64,000 bases of DNA from positions 84,399-148,398 of the forward strand of contig CALBGP010000032.1 of assembly GCA_937892845.1 (NCBI GenBank). Reading direction: 5' to 3'. This DNA is from an uncultured Eggerthellaceae bacterium (GTDB taxonomy: Bacteria; Actinomycetota; Coriobacteriia; Coriobacteriales; Eggerthellaceae). The notes under the pieces were generated by a model that worked only from the letters and a program-made list of their open reading frames with translations, ran no database searches and had not been told where the DNA came from. How positions within the stretch are numbered: position 1 is the stretch's first letter; every line of letters begins with the position of its first letter. This document shows, piece after piece, positions 21,109-29,933 of the stretch. The translations under genes were made by a program, and so were the position numbers.

Positions 21109-22194
21109 CTACAGGCAGCGCTGCTCAACCGGGATGTAGTCGGTGTCGATGCCGAAATAGCGCGGGCCCACAAGATCGAGGCCGGCTTGCGTGCGCCACA
21201 GATGGAAGCACGGCAGGCCCACCGCAAGCACGCGCTTGCCGTATTTGAGAGCATCGGTGGGAACGGGCGTGAAGGTTTCGGTATCAACCAGGCAGATCAA
21301 ATCAGGCGCCGTGGCCTTGATGTCCCCATCGACCACGCAGCAGAGATTCTCATTCTGGAATTCGACGTAGGCCTGCGACCCCTTGCAATCCCCGATGCCC
21401 TCGAGCATGACGCGGCCGAAGTTGAAGCCACCACGGGTTTCGCGCAGCACGTCGCTGATCTTTCCCTTGAACAGACGGTATCCGCCCGTGATCTCAAGGA
21501 AGCGCTCCTCAGGGGAAACCCCTTCGGGGCAGCGCTTGATATCGCGGATGGCGCGGCCGAGCTCCTGACTGCGGGTGACGATCCCATGGACCGCGAATTC
21601 GCGAAGCTCATCTGCGGTGACCATGAATTCGGCGCTGATGACCGAGCCGCCGGACACGGACACGGCGGAGCGGCACAGGGTTTCAGTCCACTTGTTGGTG
21701 ATGGTCTCGATGATGCTGAGGTTTCCCTTCTCGTCCACGTACACCATGGGAGAAGAGGAAATGCCGCCGATGGTGAAAGTCACCATCTGGATTTCCGGGA
21801 ACGCACGGCCCATGGCGTCGGCGTCCACCATGGGAAGACCAAGACGCGCAGCGGCCGCAATGGGCAGCATGGAGTTCACGCCGCCGGCCTCGATGGGCAT
21901 GACCGCACATGCCTTGCGCCCGCAGTAGCGCTCGATGACGTCGATGAGGCGGCGGAATTCATCGCGGCCGCAACCCTTCTCGGTAAGGACGGTGGGCGCA
22001 CCCACCGATGCGATGGGGACCACGAAGCCTCCATCAGGGACCTCATCGACAGAGATGAGCTTGACGGGACCGCATTCCTTGACGGCTCCGATGGCCGTGA
22101 GCTTGCCGACATACGGATCACCGCCGCCGCCCGCACCGAGCAGTGCGGCGCCCAGGGCGATGTCCTCGATTTCGGGGATTCCAATTAGACGCAT
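21109..22194 (-). CDS. DUF917 / S-methyl thiohydantoin desulfurase-like protein
   Basis: 361 residues. N-terminal LGAALLGAGGGGDPYVGKLT, VPIASVGAPTVLTEKGCGR and MPIEAGGVNSMLPIAAAARL followed by LPMVDADAMGRAFPEIQM are the signature of the DUF917 family. One characterised member desulfurates S-methyl thiohydantoins. AAGGAGG is eight bases upstream of the ATG. Pairing with a hydantoinase/oxoprolinase gene 26 bases downstream is conserved in many bacteria, so the two probably act on the same heterocycle. The substrate here is not known. Confidence 0.9.
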   Translation of the reverse strand: MRLIGIPEIEDIALGAALLGAGGGGDPYVGKLTAIGAVKECGPVKLISVDEVPDGGFVVPIASVGAPTVLTEKGCGRDEFRRLIDVIERYCGRKACAVMPIEAGGVNSMLPIAAAARLGLPMVDADAMGRAFPEIQMVTFTIGGISSSPMVYVDEKGNLSIIETITNKWTETLCRSAVSVSGGSVISAEFMVTADELREFAVHGIVTRSQELGRAIRDIKRCPEGVSPEERFLEITGGYRLFKGKISDVLRETRGGFNFGRVMLEGIGDCKGSQAYVEFQNENLCCVVDGDIKATAPDLICLVDTETFTPVPTDALKYGKRVLAVGLPCFHLWRTQAGLDLVGPRYFGIDTDYIPVEQRCL

Positions 22195-22300
22195 GTTCGA
22201 TTCCTCCTTCAGACACTGCGGGCAAGTCTACCACAGCAGAGTGCGACAGCACGGAGAAGCGAAGCGCCTGTAACCGCATCGAAACGGACCGGCACATCGC

Positions 22301-23317
22301 TCATCGGGAGGTTTGCTCGGTCGTGCCGATGACCGAAGAATCGCCGCCTTGTCCGCCCGATCCCGATGAAGCCGAATCGCCTGCGCCGGCATCGCCCTGA
22401 CCGGAGGGTTTCTGCTCCGTTGCGTCCTGCGAATCCGACCCCTGTCCCTGCTCCGCATCGGAATTGCCTGACGAATCAGGAGCAGAGGAAGAATCCTGCC
22501 CTAAGCCGCCGGCTCCCGCTTCGCCATGCTGGTCCGAAGCATCGGCATCCGCGCCCTGCCCCGGGCTTTGCGCATCGGGAGCCTGCTGGGTATCGGCCGC
22601 ATCACCGGAAGAACCCGAACCGTCGGCCGCCGCACCCTGAGGGGCGGACTGCGCCTGCCGCCACGCCGAGGCATCGGGGACCGGAGGCTTCGTCCCGATT
22701 CCTTCGCCCGCCGTGAGGATTCCTATGGTCGCAGCGCTTAAGACCACCGCCACCAGGGCAGATACCACAGAACATGCCACGACACGGCGCTGCAGGCGCG
22801 CCTTGCGCAGACGCTGCTGGCGCGCATCGATGACCGCAACGCTCGCATTCGCCGAAAAATCATCGAGCCGCGGGGTGTTCGACACCGCAATGCGCGGAAT
22901 CGCAGGCAGGGCGACCGTCTCGGATGCCGAAACGCCGAACCCGGATGCTTCGCCGGACGCGCCGTCGGCAGCCGTGCCGGGCGCCGCATCTTCGGAGCCA
23001 TGGCGCGAGGAAGCCCCATGCAGCTTATCGGCCGACGCATTCAGGAACCGGCGGTATATCTGCGACGAAACCGTGGCCACCACCGAACCTACCGCGGCGC
23101 CGATGAGCGAACCGGCGATGCCGACGCTCGAAGCAAGGAACATGGATGTCACCGCTGCAAGCGCGCCGGCGGCCACCTGGGCAAACGTCAGATCGCCGAA
23201 CAGGCTTTCACGCTTTTTCCCGTCAACCGCCTGCGGCTTTCCCTCCTCCGGTCTCACCGCGGGCATCCGTGCCGTTTCCGCCTGGGCCAAAGCTTCCGTC
23301 CTTTCCGATAGGTTCAT
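22301..23317 (-). CDS. Membrane protein with a long low-complexity C-terminal tail
   Basis: 338 residues, function not recognised. A glycine/alanine-rich hydrophobic region (residues ~44-84, VAAGALAAVTSMFLASSVGI and then SLIGAAVGSVVATVSSQIY) may be a hairpin of two helices. After a hydrophilic segment there is one strong membrane helix (VVACSVVSALVAVVLSAATI, ~residue 195). The last ~115 residues are almost entirely Ser, Gly, Asp, Gln and Ala (for example QGADADASDQHGEAGAGG) and must be disordered, probably outside the membrane. No Shine-Dalgarno is obvious before the ATG; TGCCATAAT about 40 bases upstream could be an extended -10. It follows tatD by 36 bases. Confidence 0.75.
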   Translation of the reverse strand: MNLSERTEALAQAETARMPAVRPEEGKPQAVDGKKRESLFGDLTFAQVAAGALAAVTSMFLASSVGIAGSLIGAAVGSVVATVSSQIYRRFLNASADKLHGASSRHGSEDAAPGTAADGASGEASGFGVSASETVALPAIPRIAVSNTPRLDDFSANASVAVIDARQQRLRKARLQRRVVACSVVSALVAVVLSAATIGILTAGEGIGTKPPVPDASAWRQAQSAPQGAAADGSGSSGDAADTQQAPDAQSPGQGADADASDQHGEAGAGGLGQDSSSAPDSSGNSDAEQGQGSDSQDATEQKPSGQGDAGAGDSASSGSGGQGGDSSVIGTTEQTSR

Positions 23318-23353
23318 TCGAAGGCAAGAACATACCGAACGGATATGGCGGGA

Positions 23354-24259
23354 TTATGGCATCAGGGGCGAATGCACCGGTTCGTTACCTCCCGCGCACG
23401 GCACCTCCACACTGCCTGCATCCGCTGCGCACATGGCTCGGACGGTTGCCGCAGCAAGCGCACGCCGGGAGGTCTCGGCCATCTGGGCCGCAATGTCGCC
23501 ACCCCGCAAAGCCGCAAGCGCATCGGCAGCGCGCGCAAGCGATTCGACCACCTGAAAGACCGCGTCCGCACCATCGCCCGAGATTTCCGGCTCACCGGGA
23601 AGATCCGTCTCAAGCAGAAGCCGGTTTGCCGGAATGGCCCGCGCATAGGCGCGGCCGCGCTTCGTCGCCAGCATGCGCTCGCCGACGGAGAACAGGCACC
23701 CTGCAGCAATGGCGCGGCCAAGCTGGTCCGATGACCCTGAAAACCAATGGAAGATGCACGTGCCCGCATGAGCCGCACCGCTTGCCTCGATCAGGCCGAG
23801 CGCATCGTCGTAGGCGCGCACGCAATGGATTGAAACCACCGACCCCGGACGCTGCGCCGCAAAGCGGAGCACCCGGTCGAACGCGACCCTCTGGTTTCGG
23901 GAATTCGCCGCATGCGCACGGCCGTAGTCCAAACCCACCTCGCCGAACAGGCGCACATCGGTTTGCCGGGCTGCACGGTCGAAGGCGGCAAGGCCCTCCT
24001 CAAGCCCGAAGGCATCCGAAGGCACCCGCCACGGATGCCAGCCCAGGCCCACGTGCACATGCGGGCACTGCGCAAACGCCTGCGCAGACGCAGGGTAGGA
24101 AAACGGATCCATGGTACTCGAGAAGAACACCGCCCCGCGCACTTCGGCGGCTTTCTGCGCCGCCGCGCGGACATCGGCTGCGAAGTCCAGGTGGCAGTGC
24201 ATGTCGAAGAGCGCCTGCCCACGCACGCTGTCCGCCGGAAAAGACGAAGCGGGAACCAT
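23354..24259 (-). CDS. TatD-family metal-dependent hydrolase
   Basis: 301 residues, amidohydrolase-like TIM barrel of the TatD deoxyribonuclease family. Metal ligands appear in FDMHCHLDFA, LFGEVGLDYGR, VVSIHCVRAYDDALGLI, CIFHWFSGSSDQL and LLLETDLPGEPE. Slightly divergent from housekeeping TatD. The ATG is five bases after the tcdA stop, so the two are likely cotranscribed. Members are 3'-5' nucleases or general hydrolases; the substrate is uncertain. Confidence 0.88.
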   Translation of the reverse strand: MVPASSFPADSVRGQALFDMHCHLDFAADVRAAAQKAAEVRGAVFFSSTMDPFSYPASAQAFAQCPHVHVGLGWHPWRVPSDAFGLEEGLAAFDRAARQTDVRLFGEVGLDYGRAHAANSRNQRVAFDRVLRFAAQRPGSVVSIHCVRAYDDALGLIEASGAAHAGTCIFHWFSGSSDQLGRAIAAGCLFSVGERMLATKRGRAYARAIPANRLLLETDLPGEPEISGDGADAVFQVVESLARAADALAALRGGDIAAQMAETSRRALAAATVRAMCAADAGSVEVPCAGGNEPVHSPLMP

Positions 24260-24263
24260 AGCG

Positions 24264-25139
24264 CTAGCGTCCCTTCGCCCCGGAAGGCTTGGGTACCGGA
24301 TGCGCGATGGCACCCGACGAGGGGTGCAGGCCCTGCTGGATCTGCGGCTCTATTCCCAGAAGCCGCCTGATGACGAAGCTTGCAAGCAGCTGTCCCATGA
24401 TGGGCGGCGCGTACGACATGGTGCCCAGATTCGAACGCTCGCTGCGCGCGGCCCCTTCGACGGATGCCACCTCGACGGGCTGTTCGCTGGAATAGAGCAC
24501 TTCCAGATGCGCCACGCCGCGTCGGCGCAGCTCCTTGCGCATGATGCGGCAGAGCGGACAGTTCACCGTATCGTAGACATCGGCGAAGGCGAAATTCTCA
24601 GGATGCATCTTGTTCGCAGCGCCCATGCAGCTGATCAGCGGGAACGCGGCCGTCTCCACCCCGTTCCAGCCCGCGTGCTCCGCAGCATATTCGGCAAGGG
24701 CCAGTTTGGTGGCCACCGTATCCACGGCGTCGATGACGTAATCCACGCGACCTGCGTACGCATCCAGAAAACCGGGCACATCGGCCGGAAGCAGCGCGCA
24801 ATCGTGGGTCTCAACCCGGGCATGGGGATTGATCTGGGCCACCATGGAGCCCATCACATCCGTCTTGCGCCGTCCCACCGTCGAGGTGAAAGCCAGCGCC
24901 TGGCGGTTGATGTTGCTGCCCTGGACCTCATCGCGGTCAAGCAGGACCAATCCTCCCACGCCGCCGCGGGCTAAGGCCTCCGCGCAATTCGATCCGACCC
25001 CTCCCAAGCCGAGCACCATCACCGTAGCGCTGCGCAGACGCTCCACGCCCTCATCCCCCACGATGCGCACAAGGCGCGACGAAGGGTCCTGATCGGCCTC
25101 GGCCCCTACACGGGCCGTGCCCTTCGGCTTATCTTCCAT
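24264..25139 (-). CDS. ThiF/E1-like protein, probable tRNA threonylcarbamoyladenosine dehydratase (TcdA/CsdL-like)
   Basis: 291 residues. Adenylation domain with the Rossmann motif VMVLGLGGVGSNCAEALARG, LLDRDEVQGSNINRQALAFT, DYVIDAVDTVATKLALAEYA and a Cys pair CPLCRIMRKELRRRG. This combination matches TcdA, which cyclises t6A in tRNA to ct6A, and not MoeB or ThiF of sulfur transfer. The sua5-like gene for t6A is also in this window. The start at 25139 lies 11 bases inside the end of the GH3 gene; an ATG seven codons upstream is possible. Confidence 0.85.
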   Translation of the reverse strand: MEDKPKGTARVGAEADQDPSSRLVRIVGDEGVERLRSATVMVLGLGGVGSNCAEALARGGVGGLVLLDRDEVQGSNINRQALAFTSTVGRRKTDVMGSMVAQINPHARVETHDCALLPADVPGFLDAYAGRVDYVIDAVDTVATKLALAEYAAEHAGWNGVETAAFPLISCMGAANKMHPENFAFADVYDTVNCPLCRIMRKELRRRGVAHLEVLYSSEQPVEVASVEGAARSERSNLGTMSYAPPIMGQLLASFVIRRLLGIEPQIQQGLHPSSGAIAHPVPKPSGAKGR

Positions 25140-27675
25140 GACTGCGATGACCCTTTCCATCCGTTTTCTTGGGAGGCGTGAAATCCGCGAGCATGCCCCT
25201 GACCGCCTCCGCAATCTCTTTGCGCGCCTGCTTGCCGAAAATGACGGAGAACCCCTTGCGGTAGTTCCCGTTGAGCACATCGATGGCACCCATGAGCGTG
25301 GCGTAGCTCACACCTCCCATGGCAACCGTGCGCAGCGGCGTGTCGTCGAGCATCGAATCCATGATGGTCTTGAGGTCGGATCCTTCGTCGAAGATCTTCG
25401 CGCACACGGAATCCACCACGCGCAGTATCTGCCTGCCCGCAAACGTGCGGTCGATGTCGCGCACCACGGTATCGACCGTGAAGGGCTGCACGGCAGGGCG
25501 CTCAGGGAAAGGACGGCCGTACACAGCGGCGAAATGGGCATCTTTGAATCCGCCCGGTTTCACGCGGTAGTAATCAGCCAGCGCGCAGCGCACCTCATCG
25601 GGAACGTCCGAGCGCGGCGAGACCTCCGCCGGCAGCCCTTCCTGCAAAGCGTCGGGCTGCGCGACGAACGCTTCGCCTGCCGCTAGGCGAACCCGGCACG
25701 TCAGACGCACATCGCGGCTCGATGCCGCCACCCTGACCTCGAAGGCGCCCTCTTCGGCACGCCATCCGCCCGCAGGCGCATCCCACCAGGCGAAGGCGTG
25801 CATGTCGAGGGAAATGGACACTTCGCGCGATTCACCTGCGGGAATCCGGATTTTTGCGAAGCCCGCGAGCACCTGCTCGGGCGAAAACACCGCCGGATCC
25901 TCAGCGTGGACGTAGACCTGGACCGCTTCCGCACCGTCTAGCTGCCCGGTATTCGACACGGTGCACTGCACGGTCATCCCCTCCGGGGTGCGTTCGGCAC
26001 GCAGGCCGGAATAGGCGAAGGAGGTGTAGGAGAGGCCGTGTCCGAATGGATAGGCGGGCTCTATGCCGGCGGAATCGAAGTAGCGGTACCCGACGAAGAT
26101 GCTTTCTCGGTAGAGCACCTCATGCCCAGGTGCGCAGAACTCACGGCCCGCAGGCGTGTCCTCAAGGCGGCGCGGCCACGTCTCGGCAAGCTTTCCGCTG
26201 GGATTGACCCGCCCCAGCAGGCAATCGACCAGCGCATGGCCGCCTGCGCATCCGCCCAGATACGTGAGAAGGACGGCAGCCGGAGCCACGCCGCGCGCAT
26301 CCGGACTGCGCCACGGCAGCTCCATGGGAGATCCGCCCATGAGAACAACAACGGTCCGCGGATTCTCGCGGCAGACGCGCTCGATGAGGCGGCGATGCCC
26401 CAGCGGGATCAAGAGGGCGTTTCGATCGAAACCCTCGGATTCGAAATGGTCGGGAAGCCCGGCGAACACCACGCACACATCGTTTCGCCTCGCCGCCGCA
26501 ACCGCTTCATCGATGAGCCGCTCATCGGGATCCCATGCGGAGACGTCGTATCCTTGAGCGTATTCGACCTCCATGCCCGCATCGCAAAACGCACTCCATG
26601 CGTCATCGAGGCGCACGGGGTTGATTTTGGAGGAACCCGCGCCCTGATAGCGCGGATACATGGCGAAGGCCCCGATCACGGCCACTTTCGCCGATGGCGC
26701 CAGGGGCAAAAGCCCATCGTTTTCAAGCAGGACGGCGCTTTCGGCGGCCACGCGCCGCGCCAAACGGAAGTGCTCATCGAAATCGCATGTGCAAAAGATG
26801 GCCTGCGCGCGCTCATGGGCCTGCACGATTTTCAAGACATTGCGGGCGGCGCGGTCAACTTCGGCTTCCGGCAAAACACCTTCCCGGACCGCGCTCACGA
26901 TAGCGGCCTCATGATCGGGTCTGGGCCCGGGCATGCACAGATCAAGGCCCGCCGCCACCGATGCGACGCTTTCGCTCAGCGCACCCCAGTCGGTCACGCA
27001 CAGGCCCTCAAAGCCCCATTCGCCACGCAGCTTCTCTTTGATGAGCTGCGGATTCTGAGAGCAATACGTGCCGTTGAGCTTGTTGTACGCCGTCATGACC
27101 GAAAGAGGCCGGGCAGCGCGCACCGCTATCTCGAACGGACGGAGGTACACCTCATTGAGCGCGCGGTCATCCACCACCGAATCGGCCACCATGCGGGCGC
27201 GCTCCTGGTTGTTGGCGGCGAAATGCTTCAGCGACGCGCCCACGCCCAAAGACTGCACCCCGGAAATCCAAGCGGCGCCCAAAACACCCGCCACCAACGG
27301 ATCTTCGCTGAAGTATTCGAAATTGCGGCCGCATAACGGAGAGCGTTTGATGTTGACTCCCGGCCCCAGCAGCACGGATACGCCTTCCGCCCGGCACTCT
27401 TCGCCCAAAGCGCGCCCCATCTCATAGATCAGGTCGGGGTCGAATGAGCAGGCCGTCGCGCTGGCCGTGGGGAAAGCCGTAGCCGGCTGGCTTGCGTTGA
27501 TGCCCAGATTGTCCGCAGCCTCCGTCTGCTTCCTGAGGCCATGCGGGCCATCGGCCAGCATCTGGCGCTCGATGCCGGCCCGCGACACGTCTTCGGTATG
27601 CCAGAATCCGCTGCCCGCAAGCAGCGAAGCCTTCTGGGCAAGCGAAAGGGAACTCAGGATAGCATCGGCATCCAT
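25129..27675 (-). CDS. Glycoside hydrolase family 3 (beta-glucosidase-like) with C-terminal extension
   Basis: 848 residues. (alpha/beta)8 domain with KHFAANNQE (150-158) and nucleophile Asp229 in GLCVTDWGA; DPLV-type FEYFSEDPLVAGVLGAAWI. A second domain follows (AAESAVLLENDGLLPLAP, YQGAGSSKINP) and a fibronectin-III-like domain (YPFGHGLSYTSFAYSGLRAE). Beyond the usual end there is a further ~170-residue region including a helical part (IDRTFAGRQILRVVDSVCAK, SMLDDTPLRTVAMGGVSYAT) seen in some Actinobacterial GH3 enzymes. No signal peptide, so intracellular. The start MDADAILSSL has AGGAGG four bases upstream. It is eight bases from the phosphoglucomutase gene, suggesting glucoside catabolism. 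Confidence 0.93.
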   Translation of the reverse strand: MDADAILSSLSLAQKASLLAGSGFWHTEDVSRAGIERQMLADGPHGLRKQTEAADNLGINASQPATAFPTASATACSFDPDLIYEMGRALGEECRAEGVSVLLGPGVNIKRSPLCGRNFEYFSEDPLVAGVLGAAWISGVQSLGVGASLKHFAANNQERARMVADSVVDDRALNEVYLRPFEIAVRAARPLSVMTAYNKLNGTYCSQNPQLIKEKLRGEWGFEGLCVTDWGALSESVASVAAGLDLCMPGPRPDHEAAIVSAVREGVLPEAEVDRAARNVLKIVQAHERAQAIFCTCDFDEHFRLARRVAAESAVLLENDGLLPLAPSAKVAVIGAFAMYPRYQGAGSSKINPVRLDDAWSAFCDAGMEVEYAQGYDVSAWDPDERLIDEAVAAARRNDVCVVFAGLPDHFESEGFDRNALLIPLGHRRLIERVCRENPRTVVVLMGGSPMELPWRSPDARGVAPAAVLLTYLGGCAGGHALVDCLLGRVNPSGKLAETWPRRLEDTPAGREFCAPGHEVLYRESIFVGYRYFDSAGIEPAYPFGHGLSYTSFAYSGLRAERTPEGMTVQCTVSNTGQLDGAEAVQVYVHAEDPAVFSPEQVLAGFAKIRIPAGESREVSISLDMHAFAWWDAPAGGWRAEEGAFEVRVAASSRDVRLTCRVRLAAGEAFVAQPDALQEGLPAEVSPRSDVPDEVRCALADYYRVKPGGFKDAHFAAVYGRPFPERPAVQPFTVDTVVRDIDRTFAGRQILRVVDSVCAKIFDEGSDLKTIMDSMLDDTPLRTVAMGGVSYATLMGAIDVLNGNYRKGFSVIFGKQARKEIAEAVRGMLADFTPPKKTDGKGHRSHGR

Positions 27676-27683
27676 AACGCCTC

Positions 27684-29438
27684 CTAGGCCAGAAGCCGTC
27701 GGGCGCACGCCTCCATGGCGTCAAGCGCGGACTCGGCTTCGGCACGGGTCGGTTCGCAGGCGAAAAGATACGCCTTGATCTTAGGCTCCGTGCCGCTGGG
27801 ACGCACGATGACCTTCCAGCCGTTTTCAAGGTCGAGCTGCACCACGTCGGCGCTCGGAAGCCCGGCGTAACCCGGCGCGTAATCAACCGATGCCGCAACG
27901 GCTACGCCCGCCACATCGAACGGGGCCTGCGAGCGCAGCGATGCCATGATGGCCGCCATGCGCGCAGCGCCATCGGCACCGGGGTACGTCAACGAAACCG
28001 TCCTGTTGGCATAGAAGCCGAACCTGTCATAAAGCGCCTCAAGCGCCTGGACCAGGTTCATGCCGCGGCTGCGCCAGTATCGGGCCATCTGGCAGATCAG
28101 CATGGAGGCATTCACGGCATCCTTGTCGCGCACGTGCGGACCGCTGAGATATCCGTAGCTTTCCTCGAAACCGAAGATGAAGCGGTCCTGCTCCCCTGCC
28201 TCTTCAAGCTCACCGATGAGCTCGCCGATGTACTTGAAACCCGTCAGGACACGGCGGACCTCGAACCCGTATTCAGCGGCCAGCGCATCGACCATGGCGG
28301 ACGAGACGATGGTGGTCACGGCAATGCAGCGCGACAGGTCGCATCCGGCTTCGCGACGCATCCGCGCAATGTAGTCGAGCAGCAAAACGCCGGTCTCGTT
28401 GCCGGAGAGCAGCACGTAATCCCCCGCATCTTCCACCGCTATGCCCACGCGGTCGGCATCCGGATCGGTTGCAAGCAGCAGGTCAGGATGCACCTGCTCG
28501 CACACGCGGATCCCGCACTCCAGCGCTTCACGGATCTCAGGATTGGGATACGGGCAGGTGGGGAAATCCCCATCAGGCTGCGCCTGTTCGGGCACGAGCG
28601 TCACATCCGTCACGCCCACACGCTCAAGGATGCGCTCCACGCATTCCAGACCGGTTCCGTTGAGCGGGGTGTAGACCACCGACAAAGGCGACGGGTCATC
28701 AAGCGCGCCTGCAGGCTCCAAGGACTGGGCCGCCACGCAGTCGATGAATCGGTCCAGAGTGTCTTCTCCGATCCATTCGACAAGACCCGCCTCAAGCGCA
28801 TCCGGAAACGGCATGATGCTCACGCCGTCGAACATGTCCACGGCGGCAATGGCATCGGATATGTCGCGGGAAGCCTGCGTGGTGATCTGGCAGCCGTCAG
28901 GGCCATAGGCCTTGTACCCGTTGTAGGGCGCAGGGTTATGGCTGGCCGTCATGCAGATTCCGCCCGCACATCCCAGATCGCGCACGGCAAACGACAGCGC
29001 CGGCGTGGGCTCGATGCGGGGATAGACGTAGGCCTTCACCCCGTTGGCCGCCAGAACGCCCGCCGCAGTCTCCACGAAAAGCTGGCCCTTGCGGCGCGAA
29101 TCGCGGGCTATGGCAACCGAAGGATGGTCGAAGCGGCTGTTCAGGTAATCAGCGAAGCCCTGCGTAGCACGCGCTACGGTATGGATGTTCATGCGGTTCG
29201 TGCCTGCTCCGATGATGCCGCGCAAACCCGCCGTGCCGAATTCGAGATCGCGGTAGAAGGCATCCTGCACCGCACTCAGCGCCTGGGTGCGGGCCGGTTC
29301 GCCTTCGGCGTCTTCGACAGACGCCTTCATGTCCGCCAGCTCCTGGGACAATTCCAGATCTTGCACGTGGCTTATCCAAGCATCGAGCGCTTCAAGCGCA
29401 GCAACGTCGCTGTTCTTCCCATCAACGGTCACGGCCAT
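27684..29438 (-). CDS. Phosphoglucomutase/phosphomannomutase
   Basis: 584 residues, the length of the PgcA-type alpha-phosphohexomutase. Motifs: GTAGLRGIIGAGTNRMN, the phosphoserine loop CMTASHNPAPYNGYKAYG (Ser166), metal-binding LLATDPDADRVGIAVE, sugar-binding FIFGFEESYGYLSG and phosphate-binding VIVRPSGTEPKIKAYL. Interconverts glucose 1-phosphate and 6-phosphate (or mannose forms). The start MAVTVDGKNSD was chosen because the upstream in-frame extension lacks homologous character. Forms a pair with the GH3 gene downstream. Confidence 0.93.
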   Translation of the reverse strand: MAVTVDGKNSDVAALEALDAWISHVQDLELSQELADMKASVEDAEGEPARTQALSAVQDAFYRDLEFGTAGLRGIIGAGTNRMNIHTVARATQGFADYLNSRFDHPSVAIARDSRRKGQLFVETAAGVLAANGVKAYVYPRIEPTPALSFAVRDLGCAGGICMTASHNPAPYNGYKAYGPDGCQITTQASRDISDAIAAVDMFDGVSIMPFPDALEAGLVEWIGEDTLDRFIDCVAAQSLEPAGALDDPSPLSVVYTPLNGTGLECVERILERVGVTDVTLVPEQAQPDGDFPTCPYPNPEIREALECGIRVCEQVHPDLLLATDPDADRVGIAVEDAGDYVLLSGNETGVLLLDYIARMRREAGCDLSRCIAVTTIVSSAMVDALAAEYGFEVRRVLTGFKYIGELIGELEEAGEQDRFIFGFEESYGYLSGPHVRDKDAVNASMLICQMARYWRSRGMNLVQALEALYDRFGFYANRTVSLTYPGADGAARMAAIMASLRSQAPFDVAGVAVAASVDYAPGYAGLPSADVVQLDLENGWKVIVRPSGTEPKIKAYLFACEPTRAEAESALDAMEACARRLLA

Positions 29439-29525
29439 CGAGTCCGCCTTTCCATCAGCGGCCCTCAGCCGCACTTGCATCCTGATTGCGGTATGCGCAC
29501 CCCGCATGCCGGCGCCTTCGGCCCG

Positions 29526-29912
29526 CTACGCGTAGCCCATGCGCGCGATATCATCCTCATCCATGCCGAAGTAATGGCCCACCTCATGGATGACCGTACG
29601 GCGGACCTCCTCCAAGATCCCCTCACGACCGCCATCAAGGCGTTCATGCGGACCCTTGAAGATGGTGATGGCATCCGGCAGATCGCCCGGAAGGCCGTAG
29701 CCGTCCGCACGCTCGAGCAGCGAAACGCCCTCGTAAAGGCCCAGAAGGTCTCCGCTTTCCGCATACAGCCCCTCAGATCCCAGCTGCTCGGGCGTGGGTT
29801 CGTCCTCTACGAAGAACACGATATTGTCCATCTCGGCCGCCAGGCGGTCGGGAATGGAATCGATGGCATCGGCCACCGCGCCTTCGAATTCTTCATCGGT
29901 CATCGCATACAT
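29526..29912 (-). CDS. Minimal zincin metallopeptidase family protein
   Basis: 128 residues. The C-terminal RRTVIHEVGHYFGMDEDDI contains HExxHxxGxxD, the signature of the small predicted Zn-dependent protease family (zincin-like, PF06262/DUF1025). The N-terminal EFEGAVADAIDSIPDRLAAE and TIFKGPHERL also match. GGAGG is four bases upstream of ATG. Physiological substrate unknown. It lies 21 bases downstream of the DUF2804 gene. Confidence 0.9.
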   Translation of the reverse strand: MYAMTDEEFEGAVADAIDSIPDRLAAEMDNIVFFVEDEPTPEQLGSEGLYAESGDLLGLYEGVSLLERADGYGLPGDLPDAITIFKGPHERLDGGREGILEEVRRTVIHEVGHYFGMDEDDIARMGYA

Positions 29913-29933
29913 GGCGCCTCCGACATCCTCGCA

